From AC-32 sp963813435 (GTDB taxonomy: Bacteria > Actinomycetota > Thermoleophilia > Gaiellales > Gaiellaceae), in NCBI GenBank assembly GCA_963813435.1, contig CAWEYY010000002.1:558001-622000 (forward strand): a DNA stretch of 64,000 bases, given 5' to 3'. Position numbers and translations under genes: made by a program. Under the pieces are notes generated by a model. It did no database searches, had not been told where the DNA came from, and saw only the letters and a list, made by a program, of their open reading frames with translations. Every line of letters begins with the position of its first letter. Position 1 is the first letter of the stretch. Of the stretch, positions 10,574 through 22,100 are shown one piece after another.

Positions 10574-10830
10574 GGATCCCGGCCCAGATCGTCGAGCTCG
10601 TCGACGAGAACGCGGGAATCGCGAAGGCCGAGATCTCCGGTGTCCGCCGCAACGTCTCGGTCGCGCTCTGCCCCGAGGCGCAGGTCGACGACTGGGTGCT
10701 CGTGCACGTCGGCTTCGCCCTCTCCCGCATCGACGAGGAGCAGGCGCGCGAGACGATCGCGCTCCTCGAGCAGATGGGCGAGGCGTACGAGCAGGAGGTC
10801 CGCGAGATCCGGGAGAGCGCGACCACATGA
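10564..10830 (+). CDS. hypC: HypC hydrogenase assembly chaperone
   Basis: An 88-residue chaperone beginning MCLGIPAQIVEL. The Met-Cys2-Leu-Gly-Ile-Pro start is the signature of HypC/HupF, whose Cys2 carries the Fe(CN)2CO unit together with HypD and docks on the large subunit. The beta-barrel core (VSVALCPEAQVDDWVLVHVGFALSRIDEEQA) is present, followed by a typical helical tail. The start overlaps the last codons of hypF, and its stop shares bases with the start of a second HypC-like gene. Confidence 0.95.
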   Translation: MCLGIPAQIVELVDENAGIAKAEISGVRRNVSVALCPEAQVDDWVLVHVGFALSRIDEEQARETIALLEQMGEAYEQEVREIRESATT

Positions 10831-11024
10831 ATCTCGACCGCGAGCACTGCCTCACCTGCTCCGACGAGGCGGTCACAGCGACCGTGGTGGCCGTCGAGGG
10901 CGCCAATGCGACCGTGGAGGCTGACGGCCGGCGCGAGCAGGTCGGGATCGAGCTCGTCGAGCCGGTCGAGCCAGGCGACGTGCTGCTCTGCCACGCGGGG
11001 ATCGCGCTGGAGAAGGTGCCGTGA
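10827..11024 (+). CDS. Second, short HypC/HupF-like protein
   Basis: A 65-residue protein, MNLDREHCLTCSDEAVTATV and onward, ending LLCHAGIALEKVP. The barrel part (GIELVEPVEPGDVLLCHAGIALE) aligns with HypC, but the essential second-residue Cys is replaced by an internal CLTC motif at residues 8-11, and the helical tail is missing. It overlaps hypC by four bases and hypD by four bases, so it is made with them. It may be a scaffold variant in which CLTC replaces the usual Met-Cys. Two HypC-type proteins in series suggest divided tasks, or one for a second hydrogenase. Confidence 0.8.
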   Translation: MNLDREHCLTCSDEAVTATVVAVEGANATVEADGRREQVGIELVEPVEPGDVLLCHAGIALEKVP

Positions 11025-12142
11025 GATACGTCGACGAGTTCCGCGACGGGGAGCTTGCGCAGAAGCTCGCGCGCGAGATCGAGACGCTGGTCGAGCCCGG
11101 CCGAGAGGTGAAGATCATGGAGGTCTGCGGCGGCCACACGCACGCGATCTACAAGCACGGCGTCGAGCACCTCGTCCCGCGCGAGGTCGACTTCGTCCAC
11201 GGCCCCGGCTGCCCGGTCTGCGTGATTCCGATGGGACGGGTGGACGACGCGATCGCCCTCGCCGAGCGGCCCGAGGTGATCTTCGCGACCTTCGGCGACA
11301 TGATGCGCGTCCCCGGCGGCCGCGGCTCGCTGCTGGAGGCGAAGGCCCGCGGAGCCGACGTGCGCATGGTCTACTCGCCGCTGGACGCGCTCGAACTGGC
11401 CCGGCGGAACCCGGACCGCGAGGTCGTCTTCTTCGCGATCGGCTTCGAGACGACGGCACCCGCGACAGCGTTGACACTGCTGCGGGCCCGAGCCGAGGAC
11501 GTGCGCAACTTCTCGGCCTTCTGCAACCACGTGACGATCGGGCCTCCGCTGCGCGCGATCCTCGACTCGCCCGGCCTCCGGCTCGACGCGTTCATCGCTC
11601 CGGGCCACGTCTCGACGGTGATCGGCACGCGGCCGTACGACTTCATCGTCGACGAGTACGGCAAGCCCGTGGTCGTGACCGCCTTCGAGCCGCTCGACAT
11701 CCTGCAGGCGGTGGTCATGCTGCTGCGCCAGTTGCGCGAGGGCCGCTGCGCGGTCGAGAACCAGTACACGCGCGTCGTGCGTCGCGACGGGAACCCGCGG
11801 GCGCTCGCCGCGCTCGAGGAGACGATGGAGCTCCGCGACACGTTCGAGTGGCGGGGCCTCGGCTGGATCGAGCGGAGCGCGCTCCGTCTTAGGCCAGAGC
11901 TCGCCGACTGGGACGCCGAGGCCCGCTTCGAGCTACCGGGCAACCGCGTCGAGGACCCGAAGGCCTGCCAGTGCGGCGAGGTGCTGATCGGCGCGATCAA
12001 GCCGTGGGAGTGCCGCGTCTTCGGCACCGCCTGCACGCCCGAGCGGCCGATCGGAACCTGCATGGTCTCGAGCGAGGGCGCCTGCGCGGCCTACTACAAC
12101 TACGGGCGCCTCGCCCGGCCGCGCGACACCGTGACTGCGTGA
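11021..12142 (+). CDS. hypD: Hydrogenase formation protein HypD
   Basis: A 373-residue iron-sulfur protein that with HypC assembles the Fe(CN)2CO ligand unit. It carries the essential EVCGGHTHAIYKHG, the CPVC pair in HGPGCPVCVIPMG, GFETTAPATA, and the C-terminal [4Fe-4S] cysteines in KACQCGEVL, WECRVFGTAC, GTCMVSSEGACAAYY. The GTG start overlaps the preceding gene by four bases. Its TGA stop is also the first bases of the two-hairpin element that separates it from hypE. Confidence 0.97.
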   Translation: MRYVDEFRDGELAQKLAREIETLVEPGREVKIMEVCGGHTHAIYKHGVEHLVPREVDFVHGPGCPVCVIPMGRVDDAIALAERPEVIFATFGDMMRVPGGRGSLLEAKARGADVRMVYSPLDALELARRNPDREVVFFAIGFETTAPATALTLLRARAEDVRNFSAFCNHVTIGPPLRAILDSPGLRLDAFIAPGHVSTVIGTRPYDFIVDEYGKPVVVTAFEPLDILQAVVMLLRQLREGRCAVENQYTRVVRRDGNPRALAALEETMELRDTFEWRGLGWIERSALRLRPELADWDAEARFELPGNRVEDPKACQCGEVLIGAIKPWECRVFGTACTPERPIGTCMVSSEGACAAYYNYGRLARPRDTVTA

Positions 12143-12211
12143 GACGACGCTTGCGGAGTCTCCTTCAGGCCGGGCAGGCTTTGCCTGCTCGGCCGTCTGA
12201 ACCGACCGATC
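12139..12211 (-). repeat. Two-hairpin dispersed element, hypD/hypE copy
   Basis: Read on the plus strand it starts GTGAGACGACGC (whose TGA is the hypD stop). It continues with a weak first stem, a second stem GGCCG-GGCAGGC/GCCTGCT-CGGCC (compensating A-T changes relative to other copies), GTCTGAAC and GACCGATC. It is 73 bp, equal in length to the 32883 and 56134 copies. After it comes GACACGTTTGCCGT, and then the AGGAG that serves hypE. Strand is assigned arbitrarily, with minus meaning hairpin order as in this operon. Confidence 0.8.
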
Positions 12212-12239
12212 GACACGTTTGCCGTCAGGAGCTCCCGCC

Positions 12240-13268
12240 GTGAGAAGAAGGCCGAGGCTCACGGATGAGGTCGTCACGCTTGCGCACGGCTCCGGCGGGA
12301 AGGCGACACGCGCGCTCGTCGAGAGCCTCTTCCTCGAGGAGCTGGGCAATCCGCTGCTGGAGCCGCTCGGCGACTCGGCGCTGCTCGAGCTGAACGGCTC
12401 CCGGATCGCGTTCACGACCGACTCGTACGTCGTCAAGCCGATCGTCTTTCCCGGCGGGGACATCGGCGAGCTCGCCGTGAACGGAACCGTGAACGACCTC
12501 GCCGTCGCCGGTGCGACGCCGGTCGCGCTCTCGGCGGGCTTCGTCGTCGAGGAGGGCTTCGAGGTCGCCGAGCTGAGGCGCCTCGTCGCCTCGATGGCGC
12601 GCGCGGCCGAAGCCGCCGGAGTGGCCGTCGCAACCGGCGACACGAAGGTGGTCGAGCGTGGCAAGGCGGACGGGCTCTACGTGAACACGGCCGGGATCGG
12701 CCTCGTGCCTTCCGGGGTGGAGCTCGGCGCCGAGCGGGTGCGGGTCGGCGACCGCGTGCTCGTCTCGGGCACCCTCGGGGACCACGGCATGGCGGTGATG
12801 ATCGCCCGCGGCGAGCTCGCGCTCGAGGTCGAGCTCGAGAGCGACACCGCCCCCGTGCACGAGCTCGCCGCGTCGCTGCTCGAGCTCGGCGGGGCCGTCC
12901 GCTGGCTGCGCGACCCGACCCGCGGCGGGCTCGCGACCGCGCTCAACGAGCTGGCGCAGGACGCGGAGCTCGCGGTGGCGCTGGAGGAGGCGGCCCTTCC
13001 GCTGCGGCCGACCGTCGTCGGCGCCTGCGAGATCCTCGGGATCGACCCGCTCTACGTCGCCAACGAGGGGAAGCTCGTCGCGGTGGTCGCGCCCGAGGCC
13101 GCCGACGACGCGCTGGAGCGCCTTCGCGGACACGAGCTCGGCGCCGAGGCGGCGATCATCGGCGAGATCCGGGCCGAGCCGGAGGGGCTTGTGCTGCTCG
13201 ACACGGCGTTCGGCGGCAGCCGGATCGTCGACATGCTCGTCGGCGACCCGTTGCCCCGAATCTGCTGA
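12240..13268 (+). CDS. hypE: Hydrogenase maturation protein HypE
   Basis: A 342-residue ATP-dependent dehydratase (PurM/AIR synthase fold) that turns the C-terminal thiocarboxamide into thiocyanate for cyanide transfer. It has LAHGSGGKATRALVE, the nucleotide-binding TDSYVVKPIVFPGGDIGELA, VATGDTKVVERGK and the invariant C-terminus ending PRIC, the modified Cys. GTG 12240 is chosen because AGGAG stands eight bases upstream. A TTG at 12219 in frame is less likely. It is the last hyp gene and is separated from hypD by a two-hairpin element. Confidence 0.96.
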   Translation: MRRRPRLTDEVVTLAHGSGGKATRALVESLFLEELGNPLLEPLGDSALLELNGSRIAFTTDSYVVKPIVFPGGDIGELAVNGTVNDLAVAGATPVALSAGFVVEEGFEVAELRRLVASMARAAEAAGVAVATGDTKVVERGKADGLYVNTAGIGLVPSGVELGAERVRVGDRVLVSGTLGDHGMAVMIARGELALEVELESDTAPVHELAASLLELGGAVRWLRDPTRGGLATALNELAQDAELAVALEEAALPLRPTVVGACEILGIDPLYVANEGKLVAVVAPEAADDALERLRGHELGAEAAIIGEIRAEPEGLVLLDTAFGGSRIVDMLVGDPLPRIC

Positions 13269-13307
13269 ACGGCTCGGAGCGTTTCCCGAGATCACGTCAA
13301 GAGTGTC

Positions 13308-13376
13308 GACCGGTCAGTGCAGACGGGAGCACGGGCTGGCCCGCGCTCCCTGACAACGGCGTCGCAAGCGAGCGCC
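13308..13376 (+). repeat. Two-hairpin dispersed element between convergent genes
   Basis: Starts GACCGGTCAG, has CAGACGG, then a second stem GGGAGC-CGGGC/GCCCG-GCTCCC whose outer pairs are all changed in compensating fashion. A first stem GGCG-TCGC/GCGA-CGCC with a bulged G follows. It abuts the TAA stop of the cytochrome c gene and lies 3' of hypE, so here it could act as a bidirectional terminator. Confidence 0.7.
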
Positions 13377-14123
13377 TTACTTCAGCGTCTTGAGATAGGC
13401 GACGAGCGCCTTCAGGTCCTGGTCGCTGAGGATCCCGCCCCAGTGCGGCATGCTCACGATCGGTGCCTTGCCGATCACGCTGCCGCTGCGGATCATGTCT
13501 GTGATCTTCTTGTCGGTGTTGAACTCCGCCCGGAAGTCGGCCCCCGTGAGCGGCGGGATCGCCTTGTCCTCCGAGAGCGGGTTCGGCACTCCGCCGAGGC
13601 CGTTCGGGCCGTGGCAGTTGATGCAGCCGTCCCGCACGTAGAGCGCCGCGCCCGCGACCTCGAGCCCCTGGCCCTGCGGCACTGTCGGTGGCGATGCGTC
13701 GGGAACGCTCGGCAAGCCTGCATGGATGTAGGCGACGAGCTGGTCCACCTGCCGCTTGGAGATGACCGCCCCCCAGACGGGCATGTACGGCTTGGTCGGG
13801 TTCGCAGACTCGCCGAGACCGTGGTTGATGATCTGCTGCAGCTGCGCGGATGTAAGCGCCTTGCCCACGGTCTTGAGCCCGGGCACGTCCGGCGAGACGC
13901 CGCCTTGCCCGTTGTCGCCGTGGCACTGGGCGCAGGCGAACTGGACGAACACGTGCGCGCCCGCGGCCACCTTCGGGTCGACGGGAGCTGCCGAGGCCGT
14001 CGTTGCCGCGCCGACCGTCTTCGTCTTCTTCGTGTAGTGGCCCGCGCCCCAACCGATCAGGCCGGCCACCACCACGAGCAGGACGACGACAATAGCGCCG
14101 ACGGCGAACAACCGGTTGCTCAC
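13377..14123 (-). CDS. Membrane-anchored dihaem cytochrome c
   Basis: A 248-residue protein with an uncleaved-looking N-terminal helix (FAVGAIVVVLLVVVAGLIGW, residues 6-25) and two cytochrome c domains. Haem sites are CAQCH at residues 64-68 and CINCH near residue 168. Probable axial Met residues lie in KPYMPVWGAV and SMPHWGGILS. It should face outside the cytoplasmic membrane and pass electrons, possibly to the cbb3-like oxidase encoded at 19-26 kb, though it is not in that operon. It ends directly at a two-hairpin element. Confidence 0.93.
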   Translation of the reverse strand: MSNRLFAVGAIVVVLLVVVAGLIGWGAGHYTKKTKTVGAATTASAAPVDPKVAAGAHVFVQFACAQCHGDNGQGGVSPDVPGLKTVGKALTSAQLQQIINHGLGESANPTKPYMPVWGAVISKRQVDQLVAYIHAGLPSVPDASPPTVPQGQGLEVAGAALYVRDGCINCHGPNGLGGVPNPLSEDKAIPPLTGADFRAEFNTDKKITDMIRSGSVIGKAPIVSMPHWGGILSDQDLKALVAYLKTLK

Positions 14124-14212
14124 TGCGTCCTCATTTCGATTGGTTGAGAGTGGATCCTTCCAGACGGCGATCCATCAGTGTCGGCGCGGACGCGGCTGCG
14201 GCTTTCCCGCAG

Positions 14213-14931
14213 CTAGGCGCCCGCGGCCTGCGTCGCGGCCTGCGGGCCGCGGTGCTCCAGAATCACCTCGAGCAAGCGACGCGAGTGGAGCACGTGCTCG
14301 TGGGCCAGTGCCCGGGCCCCGTCTGCGCTGCCGGCGACCAGAGCTTCGAGGATCGCGCGGTGCTGGTGCACGTTCTGCCGGTAGAGGTCGTCGATCTCCG
14401 GCCCTCCCGGGCTCCAGCGGCTCAGAAACGTCCGCCGCGCGCTCTTCGCGACCTGCTCGACGAGCGGAACGTCGGCCGCGTCGTAGATGACGTCGTGGAA
14501 GCGGTAGTTCGCGCGCACCCATTCGACCGTGACTCGGGTCCGCTCGCTCTCGCTCCGCCGGCGGTCCAACAGCTGCTCGGTCAGCTCCTCGAAGCGGGCC
14601 TCGGCCGCCCCCAGCTCGGCCAGCCTGGCCCCGGTCATGTTCGGGGTCGCGAGCCCGGTGACGAGCGCCTCGAGCTCCGCGCGCACCATGAACGCCTGCT
14701 GGAGCTCGTCGAGTGAGATCGTGCGCACGCGCACGCCGCGGTTCGGCGTGAACGAGACGAGGCCTGTCGCGGCCAGGCGGCGGAGCGCCTCGCGAACCGG
14801 CGTGCGACTGACGCCGAAATGCTCCGAGAGCTGTTCCTGTCGCAGGACCGCGCCCGGCGGCAGCCCGCCGGAGATGATCTCGTCCTCGAGCGCGAGGGCG
14901 ATCTCGTCGGCCTTGGTGCCGACCTCGGACG

Positions 14932-14944
<13 letters not shown>
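14213..14944 (-). CDS. GntR-family (FCD) transcriptional regulator
   Basis: A winged-helix GntR domain (KADEIALALEDEIISGGLPP, QEQLSEHFGVSRTPVREALR, GLVSFTPNRGVRVR) followed by an FCD ligand-binding domain, whose histidines (NYRFHDVIYDA, QHRAILEAL, HEHVLHSRRLLE) usually bind a metal. In this frame no ATG, GTG or TTG precedes the DNA-binding domain. The ATT at 14942-14944 follows GGAGG by seven bases and yields MSELTSEVGTKADEI, so a rare ATT start is proposed; CTG 14935 is the alternative. It overlaps the 3' end of aceA by 13 bp and is the likely controller of the glyoxylate genes. Confidence 0.88.
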
Positions 14945-17773
<2,829 letters not shown>

Positions 17774-17779
17774 GGGCGT

Positions 17780-17953
17780 CTAGTCGTTCTCGTGGTCGCG
17801 CTCGCAGAACTCCGGGCACGTGCACGGAGCCGACTCGGCGGCCGTGACGACGTAGCTGGCGCGCGCCGAGCGCATGGCGGTGGAGCTCGAAGCCCGTGCG
17901 CCTGTGTGCTTCCGCTCGGCGGTGCGATCCCGGCTCTTCCGTCTCGACAGCAA
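17780..17953 (-). CDS. Small protein upstream of aceB with a CxCPxFCxRDHEND tail
   Basis: A 57-residue basic protein. TTG 17953 is chosen because AGGAGG stands eight bases before it; the frame is open farther upstream but that sequence looks like promoter DNA. The C-terminus CTCPEFCERDHEND has three closely spaced Cys and a His, suitable for a metal. The rest is low-complexity and rich in Arg, Ser and Ala. It is six bases from aceB, so it is the first gene of the glyoxylate operon. Function is not known. Confidence 0.65.
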   Translation of the reverse strand: MLSRRKSRDRTAERKHTGARASSSTAMRSARASYVVTAAESAPCTCPEFCERDHEND

Positions 17954-17981
17954 GCGCGTCACCTCCTGATACTGGCATATC

Positions 17982-18058
17982 TCGGATCCGAAGTCGACCA
18001 GTTCAGTCCGATTTCCGCCCTTTCGTCTAGTAAACCTACCCATTATGGATCCATTATG
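17982..18058. promoter_or_regulatory. Promoter/operator region of the aceBA operon
   Basis: An AT-richer, non-coding-looking stretch with a palindrome TCGGATCCGA at 17982-17991 and a repeat CATTATG-GATC-CATTATG at 18041-18058 centred on another GGATCC. CATAATG read on the minus strand resembles a -10 region. A GntR protein encoded at the operon's end is a natural ligand. No transcript data are available; site boundaries are by eye. Confidence 0.45.
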
Positions 18059-18123
18059 CCTGCCAACCGGACATTCGGCTCCTAGCCGTACGGGCTGAAG
18101 AGCCGTGTGCAACCATCCACGGG

Positions 18124-19119
18124 GTGATTCGACGGGGGCTGGTCATCGGGGTCGCGGCCGCGGCGTTGCTCGGCGTCGCCCCGGTCGCCCAGGCCGGGAT
18201 CGCGGAGGTTCGGGACGGCCACGGGAACCTCGTCGGGAACGGCGGCCCGGGCACGTACGGAAGCGCCTACGACGCCGGCTGGACGCTCCGCTACGACTAC
18301 GCCAGCCGGACCACCCGAGGCGTCTCGCTGAGAGGAGTCTCGCTCGCGGGCGGCGCCGTCTACGCGGAGAGGGTCTTCGTCCCGGCTCACGGCCTGCGCG
18401 GTGCGCGCGTCCAGGGGCTCCGGGTGAACGGCCACGCCGTCGCCGCGCGGCCGAACGCGCTCGTCCCGCTCGACCCGGGGAGCTACCTCGTCGTCCTCCA
18501 GGAAGCGGTCGTTCCGGGCGAGGGGAGCGGGCTCGTCGGCCTGCGCCTGGTGGCCGGAGACGCCGCGCTCGGCCTCGATCCGGGAACCCAGGTGCTGGTC
18601 GGGCTGGCGCGCGCGGCCCAGCCGGCGACGCACCACCGGCAGGCGCGTCTCTCCTGGCTCGCGCTCGGAGTCTCGGGGCACAGCGCGGTGCCCATCCAGG
18701 ACGTCGTCTGGCCCGAGCTGCTCGGCGTGCCGTCGAACGGGAGCACCGGCCTCAGAGCGGTCGCAATCGCCGAGCGCTACCTCGGCATCCCCTACCGCTG
18801 GGGCGGCGCCGCCCCGATCACCGGCTTCGACTGCTCGGGCTTGACGATGTACGTCTATGCCCAGCTCGGGATCGATCTCACGCACTACACCGGCTCCCAG
18901 TGGTACGAGGGCACGCGCGTCCCGCCCGACCAGCTCGAGCCGGGCGACCTCGTGTTCTTCCACCCGAGCCCCCGGGGCCCGCAGCACGAGGGGATGTACA
19001 TCGGCGGCGGCCGCTTCATCCAGGCGCCGCACACGGGCGACGTCGTGAAGATCTCGTCGCTGAGCGAGCCGTCGTACCTGAACGGCTACGTCGGCGCCGT
19101 CAGGCCCGCGAAGCCCTAG
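18124..19119 (+). CDS. Secreted NlpC/P60 peptidoglycan endopeptidase
   Basis: A 331-residue protein with a signal peptide (LVIGVAAAALLGVAPVAQA, cleavage expected near residue 24). The family-unknown middle region contains long beta-rich sequence. The C-terminal NlpC/P60 catalytic domain has Cys237 in GFDCSGLTMYVYAQLG and the catalytic His in HPSPRGPQHEGMYIGGGRF. The entrance motif is YLGIPYRWGGAAP. It should cut stem peptides in the cell wall. GTG is the likely start. It converges on and overlaps by 20 bp the end of the large oxidase-like gene. Confidence 0.9.
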   Translation: MIRRGLVIGVAAAALLGVAPVAQAGIAEVRDGHGNLVGNGGPGTYGSAYDAGWTLRYDYASRTTRGVSLRGVSLAGGAVYAERVFVPAHGLRGARVQGLRVNGHAVAARPNALVPLDPGSYLVVLQEAVVPGEGSGLVGLRLVAGDAALGLDPGTQVLVGLARAAQPATHHRQARLSWLALGVSGHSAVPIQDVVWPELLGVPSNGSTGLRAVAIAERYLGIPYRWGGAAPITGFDCSGLTMYVYAQLGIDLTHYTGSQWYEGTRVPPDQLEPGDLVFFHPSPRGPQHEGMYIGGGRFIQAPHTGDVVKISSLSEPSYLNGYVGAVRPAKP

Positions 19120-22100
19120 CCGGTCGGAGCCCGCGCAGCTCGTCCCGCTCACGCGGGCGCGGCGCGGGGGCCTTGCCGACGAAGGCGAAGCCGCTGAACA
19201 TCATCGCGATCCCGAGCAACTGCCCCGCGTAGACGAAGGAGTACGAGCCCGTGCGCGAGAGACCGGTGGCCAGCGCCACGACGATCGCGCCCGCGGCTAT
19301 CCAGACGTTCGAGCGCACGCGCCGGCGGCGCACGATCGCGTACAGCGAGCCGCCGACGAGAAACACCGTCCCGAAGGTGTTCAGCGCGACCGCCCAGAGG
19401 AAGGCGTCGCCGCCGAGCGCGGCGTTCGGCGGCGGTCGCCCGTGCGGCGTGAGCGCGAGCGCGGTCGTGCTCACCGGGGCGAGCGCGACCGTGACGATCG
19501 CCGCGGCCGTCGCCACGGCGAGACCACCGAGGAGCAGGTCCCGTCCCCGCCTCGGGAGGAGCAGCCAGGCTGAGCCGGCTCCGAGGAACGCAACGGTCAG
19601 CACGCCGCCCGCGAGGTAGTAGACCCGGAAGAGGCCGGGGGTCCAGCCGGCCCGCTGTGCAACCGCCTCGCAGGCCGCGGCGACCCCGAAGAGGAGGAAG
19701 CCGGTCGCCCAGAGCACCTTCTCGCCGGAGCGCCGCCGCCTGAGCGAGCGCAGGAGGAGAACGGCGAAGGCGATGGCGACGAGCGTCGCGCAGAGCGGCA
19801 GCAGGGCGTCGAGCACCGCGGGCGCCGTCGCGCCCGGTCGCGAGCTGATCGCGGTTACCGGAGAGCCGGCCGGGACGACCTCGAGGTAGGTGAAGTCCCG
19901 TCCTCCGAACATGCCCTCGTGGGTGGCGACGAACGAGTAGCGGCCCGGCGCCAGCGCGCGCGCGGGAGCCAGGGCCAGCTGCCGTGGCGTCGACGTGCGC
20001 AGGAGGAGCGGAACCCGGCGCTGGCGGCCGAGGTCGTAGAGCTGGTACGCGCTCACCGAGTCGACGGCGGCCGCGCGGACGAGGATCGAGCCGATCTGCG
20101 ACGCGTGCATGCGGAGCGAGTCCTGCGGGAACGACGTCTGCGGATCGCTCCAGCTGAAGAGCTTGACCGGTCCGCGCGCCGTGCTCACGAACTGGCCGGT
20201 CACCTCGTTGGTCAGCCTCGGCTCGTAGGCGTAGCGGACGGTGCTGCCGCCCACCCCTGCGACCGCCGGCACGAACGGGATCGCCACCAGCAGCAGGGCC
20301 AGCACGCCGAAGCCGATCGAGACGCGGGTCCGGTAGCTCTCGACACGCCGCGTGCGGCCGCGCGGCGGACGCCCTTCGAGCCTCGCCCGCCGTCGCGCCT
20401 GCGCCCAGTAGAGCGCAGCCGAGGAGACCACGGCCATCACCGGGAGCCAGACGAGCTCGACTCCCCACCCCACGCCGCGCAGCGGGCCACGGCCGTACGG
20501 ACTGAAGGCGACCGGGATGATCGCCCAGGTGATCGCCGGGCCGGCCATCAGCAGAATCGAGGCCATGAGCGGGAAGCCCGCGAACAGCCAGCCGACTCCC
20601 GGGAACCCCATCAGCCCGAGCGGGAGCTCGTAGCCGGCGAGAGCCGCGGGACTGCGCCGGCGTACGCGGCGCGGGATCGTCCCGCTGTAGATGCGTGGCA
20701 CCGCCGCGATCGCCTGTCGTCCCTCCACGCGCTGACGCTCCGTCATCCGCCAGGCGGCACTCGCGAAGGAGGCGAACCCGATCAGGACCGCGAGCGCCGC
20801 GGGTACGAGGACGAGCGATTCCCAGGGCTCGAGCGCCGAGACCGCGGCCGCGAACGAGCGCCCCGCCGCGACCCGGTGGGCCTCGACCGCCGAGAAGGAG
20901 ACGCCGGCCACGTAGTACGCGGCAACCCCGAGAGGCACGAAGACCAGCACGAGCCGGGCTCGCCGCGCCGGCCAGCGAGCTCCGAGCAGCTGGAGCGAGC
21001 CGAGCGCCAGGCCGGCCAGCAGCATCATCAGCCCGCCGAGCATGTTCAGCTGGGCGTGCAGGTTGACGATCACGTCCCCGGCCTCCCCGCCGCGGTCGAG
21101 CGCCTCGTTCACGAACGGCAGCGCCTGCACCGGTCCCTGCAGCGTCCCGATCGCGAGCGCGGCGCAGCCGACGAGCACGAACGGCCGCACCAGGCTCCGC
21201 GAGCGAAGGACGGAGCGGACGCTCGTCGCGAGCAGCAGCCAGAAAGCCGCGAACATCGCGATTCCCGCGCCCATGATCAGGTACGGGTGGAGCGGAGTCG
21301 CCTCCTCGGCCGCCTCGGGGGTCAGGCCGTGGTGGACCACCAGCCCGCCCTCGTGGAAACCGAGGTAGAGCGTCGAGAAGTAGAAGGCCAGCGACCCACC
21401 GAGGAGCGCGTAGAAGCACGTGTCGGCAAGGCGGCGAGAGGGCGCGGTTCCACCGAGCGCCTGTACGAGCGCGAACAGGGAGCCCGCGACGAGCATCGTC
21501 AGCCCGGTCACGAGATTGATGTGCGCATGACTGATCGGGTCGATCCACTCGCCCGCGTGGCCCGCTTTGTAGAGCCAGTCCGCGTTGGCGGGCTGCACCT
21601 GGATCACGCCCTGCACGGTCCCCACGGTCAGCGCCGCAGCACCCGTGGCGAAGTACTTCCAGAGGTGCCACTGCGGCTTCGGCACGCGGACGAGCCGTGA
21701 CTGGAAGATCGTGAGGGCGACGTTGCTGGCGAAGCACCAGTAGCCGAGGCCCATCACGCCCGCGCCCATCCCGGTGGGCACCTTGTACCAGCGTCCCAGG
21801 TGCTCCTTCGCGGCCGGATACGTCGACCCGTGCTCGATCAGATGGCCCATCGCGATCCCGTTCCCGATCAGCGAGACGTAGAAGACGAGCAGGCCGACGA
21901 CCGTGAACCAGAAGGCGCACTGCGCGAGCCCCTCGCTCGTCAGCGGCCGCCCCACGATCCGCGGGAGGACGAGCCAGCAGAGCCCGGTCGCGAGCAGCGT
22001 GCCCCCGCCGACGATCATCACGTGCGTGTTCGAGAGGTCGCGGACCAGGTGGCCCGCGTAGCCGGTGCGGGCGAGGTATTCGGCGAGCCAGGGCACGTTC

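Noticed and set aside
19919..21700. A 593-residue frame opposite the oxidase-like gene
   Set aside because: Low-complexity charged translation, no motif; antisense shadow.
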